From Sinorhizobium shofinae (GTDB lineage: Bacteria; Pseudomonadota; Alphaproteobacteria; Rhizobiales; Rhizobiaceae), in contig MBFK01000008.1 of assembly GCA_001704765.1 (NCBI GenBank), positions 1-51,126 on the forward strand: a stretch of DNA of 51,126 nt. Reading direction: 5' to 3'. Of the stretch, positions 9,920 through 18,932 are shown piece by piece. A model generated the notes under the pieces. The model ran no database searches. It saw nothing but the letters and a program-made list of their open reading frames with translations, and was not told where the DNA came from. Made by a program: the position numbers and the translations under genes. Each line of letters begins with the position of its first letter. Position 1 is the first letter of the stretch.

Positions 9920-9927
9920 GGGCGAGG
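9910..9927 (+). other. Perfect hairpin over the purS stop codon
   Basis: CCTCGCC (9910-9916), TGAG loop, GGCGAGG (9921-9927): a 7-bp, GC-rich perfect stem whose loop starts with the purS stop codon. No run of T follows, so it is not a standard terminator. It lies at the head of a 127-bp purS-purQ spacer with no gene in it. It may shape mRNA stability or relative expression. Confidence 0.5.
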
Positions 9928-10046
9928 CATTATGCGCTGGCGGCCTCGCACGGACAGTCCTCCGCTCTGTCCTCCGGCGTCTTCAATGCACCGAAAATCG
10001 CCTCACGCCGCAGAGGTCGCGGGGCCAAGGCAAGGTATATACGCCC

Positions 10047-10718
10047 ATGAAGTCAGCCGTCGTTCAGCTTCCAGGCCTCAACCGCGATCGCGACATGATC
10101 GCGGCGCTCACGAAGATCTCCGGCAAGGCTCCGGTGACCGTATGGCAGACCGAGACGGAAATTCCGGATGTCGACCTGATCGTCATCCCCGGCGGCTTTT
10201 CCTACGGCGATTACCTGCGCTGCGGAGCGATTGCCGCGCGCATGCCGGTGATGCAGGCAATCAAGTCCAAGGCAGAGCAAGGCGTGCGCGTCCTCGGCGT
10301 CTGCAACGGTTTCCAGATCCTCGTCGAAGCGGGTCTGCTGCCCGGCGCACTGATGCGCAATGCCTCGCTGAAATTCGTCTGCCGCGAGGTGAAGCTCGAA
10401 GTCGTCAACGCAGACACAGACTTCACCCGTGCCTATGCCAAGGGCCAGGTGATCCGCAGCCCCGTCGCGCACCATGACGGCAACTATTTCGCCGACGCCG
10501 AAACGTTGAAGGCGGTCGAAGGCAATGGCCAGGTCGTCTTCCGCTATGCCGAGGGCACCAACCCGAACGGCTCGATCAACGACATTGCCGGCGTGATGAA
10601 TGACAAGGGCAATGTCCTTGGCATGATGCCGCATCCGGAAAATCTGATCGAGGTGGCCCATGGCGGCTCGGATGGTCGCGGCATCTTCGCCTCGGCCCTC
10701 GACGTAATCGCTGCTTAA
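10047..10718 (+). CDS. purQ: FGAM synthase glutaminase subunit PurQ
   Basis: The 223-aa class I glutamine amidotransferase supplies ammonia to PurL. The catalytic cysteine lies in GVCNGFQ, and the His-Glu pair in MPHPEN near the C-terminus. [11 protein letters not shown] forms the oxyanion region. ATG 10047 gives the expected start ([16 protein letters not shown]). The upstream gap to purS is 127 bp, larger than usual for this operon, and the third subunit purL lies 3.2 kb downstream beyond five unrelated genes. Confidence 0.96.
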   Translation: MKSAVVQLPGLNRDRDMIAALTKISGKAPVTVWQTETEIPDVDLIVIPGGFSYGDYLRCGAIAARMPVMQAIKSKAEQGVRVLGVCNGFQILVEAGLLPGALMRNASLKFVCREVKLEVVNADTDFTRAYAKGQVIRSPVAHHDGNYFADAETLKAVEGNGQVVFRYAEGTNPNGSINDIAGVMNDKGNVLGMMPHPENLIEVAHGGSDGRGIFASALDVIAA

Positions 10719-10769
10719 CCTTATCGCTGGTAGAAGGCGGCATCCATCGTCACCCGTGCGAGGCCGCCT

Positions 10770-11177
10770 ATGTCATTCATGAACCGCAGACGTTTCATCG
10801 CGCTTGGCTGCGCTGCCGCAAGTCTCCTGCTCGTCGCCGGCTGCCAATCCAATCGCCCGGCCTCCCCGGCCGCAAGCTCCGCCGCTTTGCCGACGATGGA
10901 GCGAATCGCGCTCGGCGCCAATGGCTGCTGGTTCAAGTCGGGCGACGCGGCATTCAAAGCCTATCGTCTCGCGCCGGAACTCAATTCCTTTTCCGGGCGT
11001 CCGCGCATCCTTCTCGTGCCACGCAAGTCGCCTGAGGCGCGCCCCCTCGCCGTCATCCAGGCCGAGGGGCACCCTGCCCGCCTGCAGGCCTTCGGCCCGC
11101 TCCTCAGCGAGCCGGTGGGCACACGGATTGCGTCGGACGTGCGGCGCTGGGCCGCCGGCGGCCAGGGCTGCAGTTGA
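10770..11177 (+). CDS. Small lipoprotein of unknown function
   Basis: This 135-aa protein has a signal peptide with twin arginines (MNRRRFIALG) and a lipobox VAGC, so it is probably lipid-anchored after cleavage. The mature part has an NGCWFKSGD segment near residue 52 and a C-terminal cysteine (GQGCS), a possible disulfide pair. I do not recognise a named domain. It lies 51 bp after purQ on the same strand and may be read through from the pur promoter. Confidence 0.7.
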   Translation: MSFMNRRRFIALGCAAASLLLVAGCQSNRPASPAASSAALPTMERIALGANGCWFKSGDAAFKAYRLAPELNSFSGRPRILLVPRKSPEARPLAVIQAEGHPARLQAFGPLLSEPVGTRIASDVRRWAAGGQGCS

Positions 11178-11322
11178 GCTTAGGCAAGATCGTTCCTGAT
11201 CCGAGCTACGGCTGCCTTGCGCGGCGAGCACCAGATCTTCATAGCCGCCGATGCGCAAAGGATTCGGGCGGGCGCGTTCTCCCGCGTCCCCGCCTCGCCC
11301 GCGTTGGCTGTGCTCCGGGTGG

Positions 11323-11556
11323 TTAGCGCCAGAACGGAACGGCAGCCTCTCGCCGGGCCTCGGCTTCGGTGACGCCGATGTCCTTAAGCTGGTGGAGGCT
11401 CAAATCGCCAAGCACCAGTCGGCTGCGCCTCTTGGCGGCCAATGTGCAATAGAACCGCCATAGCCGGGCCAGAATATTTTCGTCGCCTGGTGAACCCCGA
11501 ACCTTGGAGCTCTCAGCACTCTGCAGCGACAATCGGATTGCATCAATTGTACCCAT
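11323..11556 (-). CDS. DUF1127 small protein
   Basis: This 77-aa protein ends with the DUF1127 (YjiS-like) signature: LVLGDLSLHQLKDIGVTEAE and then RREAAVPFWR. Members are short arginine-rich proteins; some bind RNA and influence phosphate, carbon or virulence regulation in rhizobia and agrobacteria, but this one is uncharacterised. The start could be ATG 11556 (MGTIDAIRL) or ATG 11571 (MQVNAMG), the latter with AAAGG upstream. It diverges from the MocR gene across about 80 bp of repeat-rich DNA, which suggests it is the MocR target. Confidence 0.75.
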   Translation of the reverse strand: MGTIDAIRLSLQSAESSKVRGSPGDENILARLWRFYCTLAAKRRSRLVLGDLSLHQLKDIGVTEAEARREAAVPFWR

Positions 11557-11636
11557 TGCATTGACCTGCATGCTGCTTGACCTTTGTACAATTGTGATAA
11601 TTGACACGGCAATTGAGGCAATATAGATAATTGTCA
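11544..11636. promoter_or_regulatory. Repeat-rich operator region between DUF1127 and MocR
   Basis: CAATTGTAC (11544-11552) and GTACAATTG (11586-11594) form a 9-bp inverted repeat. ATAATTGACA (11597-11606) and ATAATTGTCA (11627-11636) are near-identical direct repeats exactly 30 bp apart, about three helical turns. A GGCAATTGAGG unit lies between them. MocR/PdxR regulators bind direct repeats in divergent promoters, so these are good candidate binding sites. Confidence 0.55.
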
Positions 11637-11638
11637 CG

Positions 11639-13057
11639 ATGACAACTTGGCTTCCCGACATACAGCAGGGACACGGCCCGCTTTACGCGCGGATCGCCGA
11701 CCAGATCGAACAAGCGATCGGCAACGGCGCCCTCCCCGTCGGTACCAAGTTGCCGCCGCAACGCAATCTCGCCTTCGATATCGGGGTGACGATCGGTACA
11801 ATCGGCCGAGCGTACAATATCGTGCGGGAGCGTGGCCTTGTCAGCGGTGAGGTCGGCCGCGGCACCTATGTGCTCGACCATCCGGAGAGCAGACCGCCCG
11901 AACAGGCCGATCCGCTGACCACTTCGCTTGCCGGCACCCGCCCGATCGTCGCGCCGCCGGGCAAGCTGCGCTTTGACAGCACGGCGGCACCGGATATCGG
12001 CCAGGGCGACATTTTGGCAAGATTGCTTGGCGACATTAGCCGGGAGCACCATGCGGACATTGCAAGCTATGCCCGCAATTTTCCAGAACATTGGTTCGAC
12101 GCGGGCGCGCAATGGCTGGCCAGCGGCAGTTTTCGGCCTGCACCGGAATGCATTGTGCCGACCCTCGGTGCGCACGCCGCCGTCATTGCAGTGATTTCGG
12201 CTATCACCTCGCCGGGTGACCGCATCGCCTTCGAGACACTGACCTATTCGCAGGTGAGCCGCAGCGCCGGGTTGATCGGGCGGCGGATCGCGCTGATGGC
12301 AAGCGACGAGTTCGGTTTGATACCGGAGGATTTCGAGCGCGTCTGTGCCCAGCAGCATCCGAAGCTCGCATTCCTGATGCCCAGTGCGCAGAACCCGACC
12401 GTGGCAGTCATGCCGCTCGACCGGCGCCAGGCGGTCGCTGATATCGCCCGCAAATACGGCGTATGGTTGGTTGAGGACAATCTCTACGGTTCGATGACGG
12501 GTGATCCTGTTCCGCTGCTGGCCGAACTCGCGCCGGAGCGGACTTTCCTCGTCGGCGGCCTGTCGAAGTCCGTCGCCGCCGGTGTTCGCGGCGGCTGGGT
12601 GGCTTGCCCGCCGCATTTCAGCCAGCGCATCCGCATCGCCCACAAGATGATCAGCGGCGGCCTCCCCTTCCTCCTTGCCGAACTTTGCGCGCGCCTGGTC
12701 CTTTCAGGGGCTGCTTCCGCATTGCGCAGCCGCGGCGTCGAGGAAATCGGCGAGCGCGAAGCCATGGCGCGCGAAATCTTCGCCGGCTTCGAGTTCAACT
12801 CCCATCCCAAGGTGCCTTTCCTCTGGCTGAAGCTCCCCGAGCCCTGGCTGTCGGGCACCTTCAAGCAGGCAGCACTGCAGGAAGGCGTGCTGATCGATGA
12901 CGAGGACGAATTCAAGGCAAGCCGGGCCGATCGCGTCTTCCACCGCATCCGCGTCGGCTTCTCCTCGCCGGCCAAGCGCGCCGACGTGGAAACGGGATTC
13001 CAGGTCCTAAGACGTCTGCTCGATAGCGGCCGGACCGGCTACGACAGCTTCGACTAA
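11639..13057 (+). CDS. MocR-family regulator (GntR HTH + aminotransferase domain)
   Basis: The 472-aa protein has an N-terminal winged helix (about residues 10-80; LYARIADQIEQAIGNGALP, KLPPQRNLA) joined to a fold-type I aminotransferase-like domain. The probable PLP lysine is in VGGLSKSVAAGVRGGW near residue 310, and VEDNLYGSM and NPTVAVMP are also typical. MocR proteins sense amino-acid or vitamin-B6-linked ligands through PLP and usually control a divergent gene, here DUF1127. The effector is not known. Confidence 0.9.
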   Translation: MTTWLPDIQQGHGPLYARIADQIEQAIGNGALPVGTKLPPQRNLAFDIGVTIGTIGRAYNIVRERGLVSGEVGRGTYVLDHPESRPPEQADPLTTSLAGTRPIVAPPGKLRFDSTAAPDIGQGDILARLLGDISREHHADIASYARNFPEHWFDAGAQWLASGSFRPAPECIVPTLGAHAAVIAVISAITSPGDRIAFETLTYSQVSRSAGLIGRRIALMASDEFGLIPEDFERVCAQQHPKLAFLMPSAQNPTVAVMPLDRRQAVADIARKYGVWLVEDNLYGSMTGDPVPLLAELAPERTFLVGGLSKSVAAGVRGGWVACPPHFSQRIRIAHKMISGGLPFLLAELCARLVLSGAASALRSRGVEEIGEREAMAREIFAGFEFNSHPKVPFLWLKLPEPWLSGTFKQAALQEGVLIDDEDEFKASRADRVFHRIRVGFSSPAKRADVETGFQVLRRLLDSGRTGYDSFD

Positions 13058-13143
13058 ATTCTTGCCAGACGACTTTCGCGCCCGAAAAGACGATCTATAG
13101 TTGTTCGCATTCTGCGAGTCGATTCGTCTTCAAAGGACATTGC

Positions 13144-13731
13144 ATGCTCTCTTCAACTTGGCTTGGGGCTCGGGGCGTAGTCCTTCGCTCGATGGCTATC
13201 TCGGCACTATTCGGATGCTCTTTAGCGACCCCCGTCCAGGCCGAAAAACCGATCTTCGATGAACTGCGGTTCGGTGCCACGACCTCAATCGGCGACGGCG
13301 ATAACCAGGAAGATGGCGTCTTTCCGTCCGTTACGGTCTTTTTTGACCCGCTCGGTGCGGATAGCGCCACCGGCTTTGTTGAAAAGGTCCTGCGGCCACG
13401 GATCCATGCCGGAGCCTCGGTCGCAACCGCGTCGAACGGCGTCAGTCAGATCTATGGCGGTTTCAGCTGGGATGCCGATATCACCGAACGCTTCTTCATC
13501 GAACTGGGTGCGGGCGCGACGGTCCATGACGGCGAGTTGAATGACGATGGATCGAGCGGGCCGAAGCTCGGCTGTCGCCTGCTGTTTCGCGAATATGCCG
13601 CCGCCGGCTTTCGCTTCGACGACCACTGGAACCTTTCGGCAAGTGTGGAGCATTCCTCCAATGCCAAGCTTTGCGATAGCCCCAACGACGGCCTGACGCG
13701 TGCGGGGCTGATGCTCGGCTACAAGTTCTAG
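13144..13731 (+). CDS. PagL-like acyloxyacyl hydrolase family outer-membrane protein
   Basis: This 195-aa protein has a signal peptide ending near VQA-E (residue 33) and alternating beta-strand segments ending in an aromatic C-terminal residue (GLMLGYKF), as in an eight-strand barrel. The segment EHSSNA places His170 and Ser172 in the H-x-S-N pattern of PagL, the lipid A 3-O-deacylase. In PagL the catalytic Glu follows NDGI; here the matching segment is NDGLT, so Thr185 occupies that place. It may be inactive or use another acid. Monocistronic between MocR and purL. Confidence 0.65.
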   Translation: MLSSTWLGARGVVLRSMAISALFGCSLATPVQAEKPIFDELRFGATTSIGDGDNQEDGVFPSVTVFFDPLGADSATGFVEKVLRPRIHAGASVATASNGVSQIYGGFSWDADITERFFIELGAGATVHDGELNDDGSSGPKLGCRLLFREYAAAGFRFDDHWNLSASVEHSSNAKLCDSPNDGLTRAGLMLGYKF

Positions 13732-13924
13732 GACGGCTGGAAACGCGCATTCCAGCGCCCCTTGGGCGGGACCGAGCGACTGTTGATCGCCCATATTTTT
13801 CTGTCGCGCCATGACGCAGCATAGGCTAAAGAAGCCGCAAAGCGCCCCCTGTGTCTGTTGCGGTTCGCACGCGCCGTTCCCTCTCGGAAGGGGTGCGCGC
13901 CGCCCGAAGGATTGACGGTCGACG

Positions 13925-16156
13925 ATGACGATTTCCAACACCCGCCCCATCACCCCGGACCTCATCGCCTCGCACGGGCTAAAGCCCGACGAATACGAAC
14001 GCATCCTCAGCCTGATCGGGCGCGAGCCGACCTTCACCGAGCTCGGCATCTTCTCGGCGATGTGGAATGAGCACTGCTCGTACAAGTCGTCCAAGAAGTG
14101 GCTCCGGACGCTTCCTACCAAGGGACCGCGCGTCATCCAGGGACCTGGCGAGAACGCCGGCGTCGTCGATATCGATGACGGCGACTGCGTCGTCTTCAAG
14201 ATGGAGAGCCACAACCATCCTTCCTATATCGAGCCGTATCAGGGCGCGGCGACCGGCGTCGGCGGCATCCTGCGCGACGTCTTCACCATGGGCGCGCGTC
14301 CGATCGCCGCGATGAACGCGCTCCGCTTCGGGGCGCCGGATCATCCGAAGACCCGCCACCTTGTTTCCGGCGTCGTTGCCGGCGTCGGCGGCTACGGCAA
14401 TTCCTTCGGCGTGCCAACCGTCGGCGGCGAGGTCGAGTTCGACGCGCGCTATAATGGCAACATCCTCGTCAATGCCTTTGCGGCCGGCCTCGCAAAGAGC
14501 AACGCGATCTTTTACTCGAAGGCGGAGGGTGTGGGCCTCCCTGTCGTCTATCTCGGCGCAAAGACCGGCCGCGACGGCGTCGGCGGCGCGACCATGGCAT
14601 CGGCCGAATTCGACGAGTCGATCGAGGAGAAGCGCCCGACCGTGCAGGTCGGCGACCCCTTCACGGAGAAATGCCTGCTCGAAGCCTGCCTCGAACTGAT
14701 GCAGACCGGCGCCGTCATCGCGATCCAGGACATGGGTGCAGCGGGCCTCACCTGCTCTGCCGTCGAGATGGGCGCCAAGGGCGATCTCGGCATCGAACTT
14801 GACCTCGACAAGGTGCCGGTGCGCGAGGAACGCATGACGGCCTACGAGATGATGCTCTCGGAAAGCCAGGAGCGCATGCTGATGGTGCTGCGCCCGGAAA
14901 AGGAAGAGGAAGCCAAGGCGATCTTCGTCAAGTGGGGCCTCGATTTCGCGATCGTCGGCAAGACGACCGACGACTTGCGCTTCCGCATCCTGCATCAAGG
15001 CGAGGAAGTGGCGAACCTGCCGATCAAGGAACTCGGTGACGAAGCACCGGAATATGACCGCCCCTGGACGCCGGCCAAGACCCTCTCGCCGCTTGCCACC
15101 AACGACATTCCCCAGGCCGATGTCGCCGAAGCGCTTCTGAAGCTGGTGGGTTCCGCCAACAACTCCTCGCGCCGCTGGGTCTACGAGCAATACGACACGC
15201 TGATCCAGGGCAATTCGCTGCAACTGCCGGGCGGCGACGCCGGGATGGTCCGCGTCGACGGCCATGAGACGAAGGCGCTCGCTTTCTCCTCCGACGTCAC
15301 GCCGCGTTATGTCGAGGCCGATCCGTTCGAAGGCGGCAAGCAGGCTGTTGCCGAGTGCTGGCGCAATCTCACGGCAACCGGTGCGCTGCCGCTTGCCGCG
15401 ACAGACAATCTGAACTTCGGCAACCCCGAACGTCCTGAGATCATGAGCCAGTTCGTGCACGCGATCAAAGGCATCGGCGAAGCGTGCCGCGCGCTCGACT
15501 TTCCGATCGTCTCCGGCAACGTGTCGCTCTACAACGAGACGAACGGTCAGGCGATCTTGCCGACCCCGACCATCGGCGGTGTCGGCCTGATCAGCGATTG
15601 GGCAAGGATGGCGCGCATCCGCTTTGCCGCCGCCGACGAGGTGATCCTCGTTGCAGGCGCTCCGGAAGGCTGGGGGACCCATATCGCCCAGTCGGTCTAC
15701 ATGCGCGATATTCATGGCCGCACCGATGGTCCGGCGCCGTATGTCGATCTGGCGCATGAGCGCAAGGTTGGCGATTTCGTTCGCGGCCTGATCGAGGACG
15801 GGCTGGTCACGGCTGTGCATGACTGCTCTTCGGGTGGCCTGGCCCTTGCCATCGCGGAAATGGCGATGGCCTCCGGGATCGGCGCGACGATTAAAACGCC
15901 CGCCAGACAGGATCCGATTGCGGCCTTCTACGGGGAAGACCAGGGGCGCTATGTCGTGACAGTTACGGCCGAGAACCGCGAAGCGGTCGCTTCACGGGCG
16001 AGAGACGCTGGCGTATCCTTGCCGGTCATCGGCACGACCGGCGGCGATACGATGAAGCTCGGCGATGCGAAGGCAGTCTCCGTCGAGGAATTGCGTTCCG
16101 CCTACGAAGCCTGGTTCCCCGCCTACATGGGCGGCGATCTCGCGCCAGACAATTGA
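13925..16156 (+). CDS. purL: FGAM synthase large subunit PurL
   Basis: The 743-aa ATP-dependent synthase subunit is the short PurL form that requires PurS and PurQ, both present upstream. Conserved segments include [49 protein letters not shown] and [10 protein letters not shown] in order. ATG 13925 gives the expected N-terminus. A 193-bp spacer without a gene precedes it, so it probably has its own promoter. Confidence 0.97.
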   Translation: MTISNTRPITPDLIASHGLKPDEYERILSLIGREPTFTELGIFSAMWNEHCSYKSSKKWLRTLPTKGPRVIQGPGENAGVVDIDDGDCVVFKMESHNHPSYIEPYQGAATGVGGILRDVFTMGARPIAAMNALRFGAPDHPKTRHLVSGVVAGVGGYGNSFGVPTVGGEVEFDARYNGNILVNAFAAGLAKSNAIFYSKAEGVGLPVVYLGAKTGRDGVGGATMASAEFDESIEEKRPTVQVGDPFTEKCLLEACLELMQTGAVIAIQDMGAAGLTCSAVEMGAKGDLGIELDLDKVPVREERMTAYEMMLSESQERMLMVLRPEKEEEAKAIFVKWGLDFAIVGKTTDDLRFRILHQGEEVANLPIKELGDEAPEYDRPWTPAKTLSPLATNDIPQADVAEALLKLVGSANNSSRRWVYEQYDTLIQGNSLQLPGGDAGMVRVDGHETKALAFSSDVTPRYVEADPFEGGKQAVAECWRNLTATGALPLAATDNLNFGNPERPEIMSQFVHAIKGIGEACRALDFPIVSGNVSLYNETNGQAILPTPTIGGVGLISDWARMARIRFAAADEVILVAGAPEGWGTHIAQSVYMRDIHGRTDGPAPYVDLAHERKVGDFVRGLIEDGLVTAVHDCSSGGLALAIAEMAMASGIGATIKTPARQDPIAAFYGEDQGRYVVTVTAENREAVASRARDAGVSLPVIGTTGGDTMKLGDAKAVSVEELRSAYEAWFPAYMGGDLAPDN

Positions 16157-16284
16157 CGGGATAGAGGCGAGAAGCAGTCAAATCATCATTTGCTTTCCGC
16201 CCCTGAATCGTGGTTCCCTTGAAATCACGAGCGGTGGCAGCACGCCTGCCGCCGCAGAAAGAATAACAAGGGAGTTGGCATATC

Positions 16285-16518
16285 ATGCCCATGACACCAG
16301 GCGATATCGAAGACATGATCAAGGCCGGAATCCCCGGCGCGAAGGTCACGATCCGCGATTTGGCCGGTGACGGCGACCACTATGCCGCCGAAGTCGTGGC
16401 CGAAGCGTTTCGTGGCAAGACTCGGGTGCAACAGCACCAGATGGTCTATAACGCGCTAAAAGGAAATATGGGCGGCATACTTCATGCGCTCGCCCTGCAG
16501 ACCAGCGCGCCGGAGTAA
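16285..16518 (+). CDS. BolA-family protein
   Basis: The 77-aa protein matches the BolA/IbaG family, with the core FRGKTRVQQHQMVYNAL. These proteins pair with CGFS monothiol glutaredoxins and help in iron-sulfur cluster trafficking and iron sensing. A CGFS glutaredoxin gene follows 385 bp later, supporting that partnership. It is separated from the next small gene by 6 bp, so the two are cotranscribed. Confidence 0.92.
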   Translation: MPMTPGDIEDMIKAGIPGAKVTIRDLAGDGDHYAAEVVAEAFRGKTRVQQHQMVYNALKGNMGGILHALALQTSAPE

Positions 16519-16524
16519 GCCGGT

Positions 16525-16770
16525 ATGGCGGATCTGATCAAGGAGCTCGTCAGCGGCGTCGTTGACAGCGCGCTGAAGGAGATTTTGAAGAAGACCGGCG
16601 CCAGGAGAACTACAACAAGGCGTACGAAGCGCCGTACCAGAAAAGCGTCAACGGGCGGCGGTATCCTGGCGGACATCATCGAGGCCGCGATCCGGAAGCC
16701 GGCAAAGAAACAGGTGAGCCGGCGCCGCACCGCTGCCTCCCGGAGCAAAGTGCGCCGCCACTCCGCCTGA
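16525..16770 (+). CDS. Small arginine/lysine-rich protein of unknown function
   Basis: This 81-aa protein has an amphipathic N-terminal helix (ADLIKELVSGVVDSALKEIL), a strongly basic linker (residues 27-40), a second short hydrophobic helix and a basic tail. About 30% of residues are Arg or Lys. It resembles no family I can name; binding to nucleic acid or membrane is a guess. The ATG is 6 bp after bolA, and its position in the bolA-grxD group makes a role in that unit possible. Confidence 0.65.
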   Translation: MADLIKELVSGVVDSALKEILKKTGARRTTTRRTKRRTRKASTGGGILADIIEAAIRKPAKKQVSRRRTAASRSKVRRHSA

Positions 16771-16800
16771 GGTGGTTCGAGAGCCACATTTTGAGGACCA

Positions 16801-16814
16801 TCAATAATTATTGA
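16801..16814. promoter_or_regulatory. Perfect 14-bp palindrome upstream of grxD
   Basis: TCAATAATTATTGA reads the same on both strands and lies about 90 bp before the grxD start. In the 133-bp AT-richer gap after the basic-protein gene it is the only clear symmetric element. A dimeric regulator, possibly iron- or cluster-responsive, would fit the neighbouring genes, but no consensus was matched. Confidence 0.45.
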
Positions 16815-16903
16815 GATCGGGTGGTGAAAACGGCGCCCATGCATGCTATTTAAGCTGCAAATCGACATCCGGTCCTTGAAGCCGGCGCAGGAAGGAAGAC
16901 AAC

Positions 16904-17239
16904 ATGAGCGGAATTCACGATTTCATCGACAACGAAGTCAAGACGAACGACGTCGTTCTCTTCATGAAGGGCACGCCGCAGTTTCCGCAGTGTGGTTTCT
17001 CCGGCCAAGTCGTGCAAATTCTCGACTACATCGGCGTCGACTACAAGGGCATCAACGTGCTCGCCGATGCGGATCTGCGCCAGGGCATCAAGGACTACTC
17101 CAACTGGCCGACCATTCCGCAGCTCTATGTGAAGGGCGAATTCATCGGCGGTTGCGACATCGTGCGCGAAATGTTCCAGGCAGGCGAGTTGCAGGAGCAT
17201 ATTCAGGGACAGGGAATTTCCGTAAAGGGCGCTGCCTAA
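16904..17239 (+). CDS. grxD: Monothiol glutaredoxin, Grx4/GrxD type
   Basis: The 111-aa protein has the CGFS active site (Cys30) in [11 protein letters not shown] and the conserved [24 protein letters not shown] glutaredoxins bind and transfer [2Fe-2S] clusters with BolA partners rather than reducing disulfides. ATG 16904 lies behind a GGAAG site. A clear intrinsic terminator follows. Confidence 0.96.
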   Translation: MSGIHDFIDNEVKTNDVVLFMKGTPQFPQCGFSGQVVQILDYIGVDYKGINVLADADLRQGIKDYSNWPTIPQLYVKGEFIGGCDIVREMFQAGELQEHIQGQGISVKGAA

Positions 17240-17265
17240 TACCGTCGCTACCGAACAGATTTCGG

Positions 17266-17290
17266 AAAAGGCGGGCTGACCGCCTTTTTT
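17266..17290 (+). terminator. Intrinsic terminator after grxD
   Basis: AAAAGGCGG (17266-17274) and CCGCCTTTT (17280-17288) form a GC stem with a 5-base loop and a six-T run. It ends the bolA-grxD group. Confidence 0.85.
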
Positions 17291-17616
17291 GATTCCGGGA
17301 CTATATGCCTCTCGGCTAATTTTCGATGTGCTCCATGACCAGGCGGAGAAATTCACCCGCTCGGAATGCGCCTTCGACGGCCGAGCATCCACAGACTCTT
17401 GACTTGCCCTCCATGAGGGCGATCGACGGCATGCATTGGCCGGGGGGCGTGCGTTCTTGCAACAAGCATATTCTGAGCATCGACGTCGGCAACGGTTCTA
17501 CTCAAGACTGAAGTTTTAAAGACAGATCAACCTATTAAAGAGAGTGCTGCGCCTTCCACATCAAGGCGGGCGGCTCTGGACCGGCTGCTAGGCTGACGGT
17601 CAGCGGGATTCATGAA
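17291..17616. other. Non-coding gap before first MFS gene
   Basis: This stretch of about 325 bp has only a 61-codon frame without gene-like composition. No tRNA, strong hairpin or repeat family is seen. It presumably holds the promoter of the MFS pair, though no good -35/-10 pair stands out. Confidence 0.5.
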
Positions 17617-18855
17617 ATGACAAAGCCGATAGATCAAACCGCCACGCTTTCCGGGCTGACTAAGGTCCAGTTCATCGCCCTGATGGCAATGCTGATGTCC
17701 ATTAACGCAATCTCGATCGACATCATGTTGCCGGGGCTGCAGGAAATCGGTGCGAGCCTTGGTGTCGCCGATGAAAACGACCGGCAATACGTCATCTCCG
17801 CCTACTTGTTCGGCATGGGCTTCGCGCAAGTCTTCTTCGGCCCGCTTTCCGACCGTTTCGGTCGAAAGCCGCCGCTCCTGGCCGGGCTCGCACTCTATGG
17901 TCTCTGTGCTGTCGCAATTGTGTTTGTGCCGACATTCACGGCCCTTCTCTTCTTCCGCTTCCTGCAGGGCGTCGGGGCGGCGGCAACGCGCGTCGTCACC
18001 GTTTCGGTTGTGCGCGATGTATATGGCGGGCGCCAGATGGCGGAGATCATGTCGCTGGTAATGATGGTCTTCATGATCGTTCCGGTCGTCGCGCCAAGCA
18101 TCGGCCAGTTGATCATGCTGTTCTCCGAGTGGCACATGATCTTCGTCGTGATCGCGATGTTCGCAACGATCGTGGCCACGCCGGTCGCCTTGCGGCTTCG
18201 AGAAACGCTTGTTCCGGCGAACCGACGTGCTTTCACCCTTTCGACGATACTGGACGGCTTCCGCATCGTTCTGACGAACCGGATCGCCCTTTTCTACACG
18301 CTCGCGACGTCCGCACTCCTCGGCGGCCTCTTTGGTTTCGTAAACTCGGCGCAACAGATCCTCGTCGGGGTCTACGGGCTCGGCATCTGGTTCCCGGCTG
18401 TCTTTGCAGCCTTTGCCGGGATGATGGCCGTCGCCTCTTTCACGAATTCGCGCCTGGTGCAACGATTCGGCATGCGGGCGCTGTCGCATGCGGCACTTCT
18501 CGGTTTCGCGCTGGCAAGCTTCATCTGGATGGTGGCGTCGCTGGTCGGCCCGCTGCCGCTGCCGCTCTTCGTCCTCCTTCAGGCCGCCGCAATGTTCCAG
18601 TTCGGTTTGATGGCTGCGAATTTCAACGCGATGGCAATGGAACCTCTTGGCCACGTGGCCGGCACCGCCTCCTCCGTGCTGGGATTCACGCAGACGATCG
18701 GCGGCGGTTTTATCGGTGCACTTGTCGGTCAGGCCTTCGACGGGACGGTGACGCCGCTGGCCGTCGGCTTCTCCAGCGTAGCCGTCCTTGCCCTTGTCTT
18801 CGTGCTGATCGCGGAGCGAGGGGAGCTTTTCAAACCGCACAATCCTGCCGGCTAA
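17617..18855 (+). CDS. MFS exporter, Bcr/CflA drug-resistance type (copy 1)
   Basis: The 412-aa, 12-helix inner-membrane protein has the family motifs SIDIMLPGLQEIG in helix 1 and FGPLSDRFGRKP in the loop between helices 2 and 3. RFLQGVGAAATRVV in helix 4 is the antiporter motif. Bcr/CflA proteins export small drugs or metabolites by proton antiport; the substrate is unknown. A closely related gene follows 77 bp downstream, so the two form a tandem paralogous pair. Confidence 0.9.
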   Translation: MTKPIDQTATLSGLTKVQFIALMAMLMSINAISIDIMLPGLQEIGASLGVADENDRQYVISAYLFGMGFAQVFFGPLSDRFGRKPPLLAGLALYGLCAVAIVFVPTFTALLFFRFLQGVGAAATRVVTVSVVRDVYGGRQMAEIMSLVMMVFMIVPVVAPSIGQLIMLFSEWHMIFVVIAMFATIVATPVALRLRETLVPANRRAFTLSTILDGFRIVLTNRIALFYTLATSALLGGLFGFVNSAQQILVGVYGLGIWFPAVFAAFAGMMAVASFTNSRLVQRFGMRALSHAALLGFALASFIWMVASLVGPLPLPLFVLLQAAAMFQFGLMAANFNAMAMEPLGHVAGTASSVLGFTQTIGGGFIGALVGQAFDGTVTPLAVGFSSVAVLALVFVLIAERGELFKPHNPAG

Positions 18856-18932
18856 GCCGGATGCCCGGTGTGGCACGCAGCGCCGCATTCTAAGGGCCAA
18901 CGGCCGGATTGTTCCTCCCAAATCTGCCTATT

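Noticed and set aside
13979..15820. A 613-codon open frame antisense to purL
   Set aside because: It is the mirror of the GC-rich purL coding strand, low in protein-like motifs, and purL is unambiguous.
17291..17616. Small protein gene of 61 codons
   Set aside because: No ribosome site, no gene-like composition and no neighbour logic.
17527..18921. A 464-codon minus-strand frame over the first MFS gene
   Set aside because: Highly charged His/Arg/Glu-rich translation, opposite to an obvious transporter.
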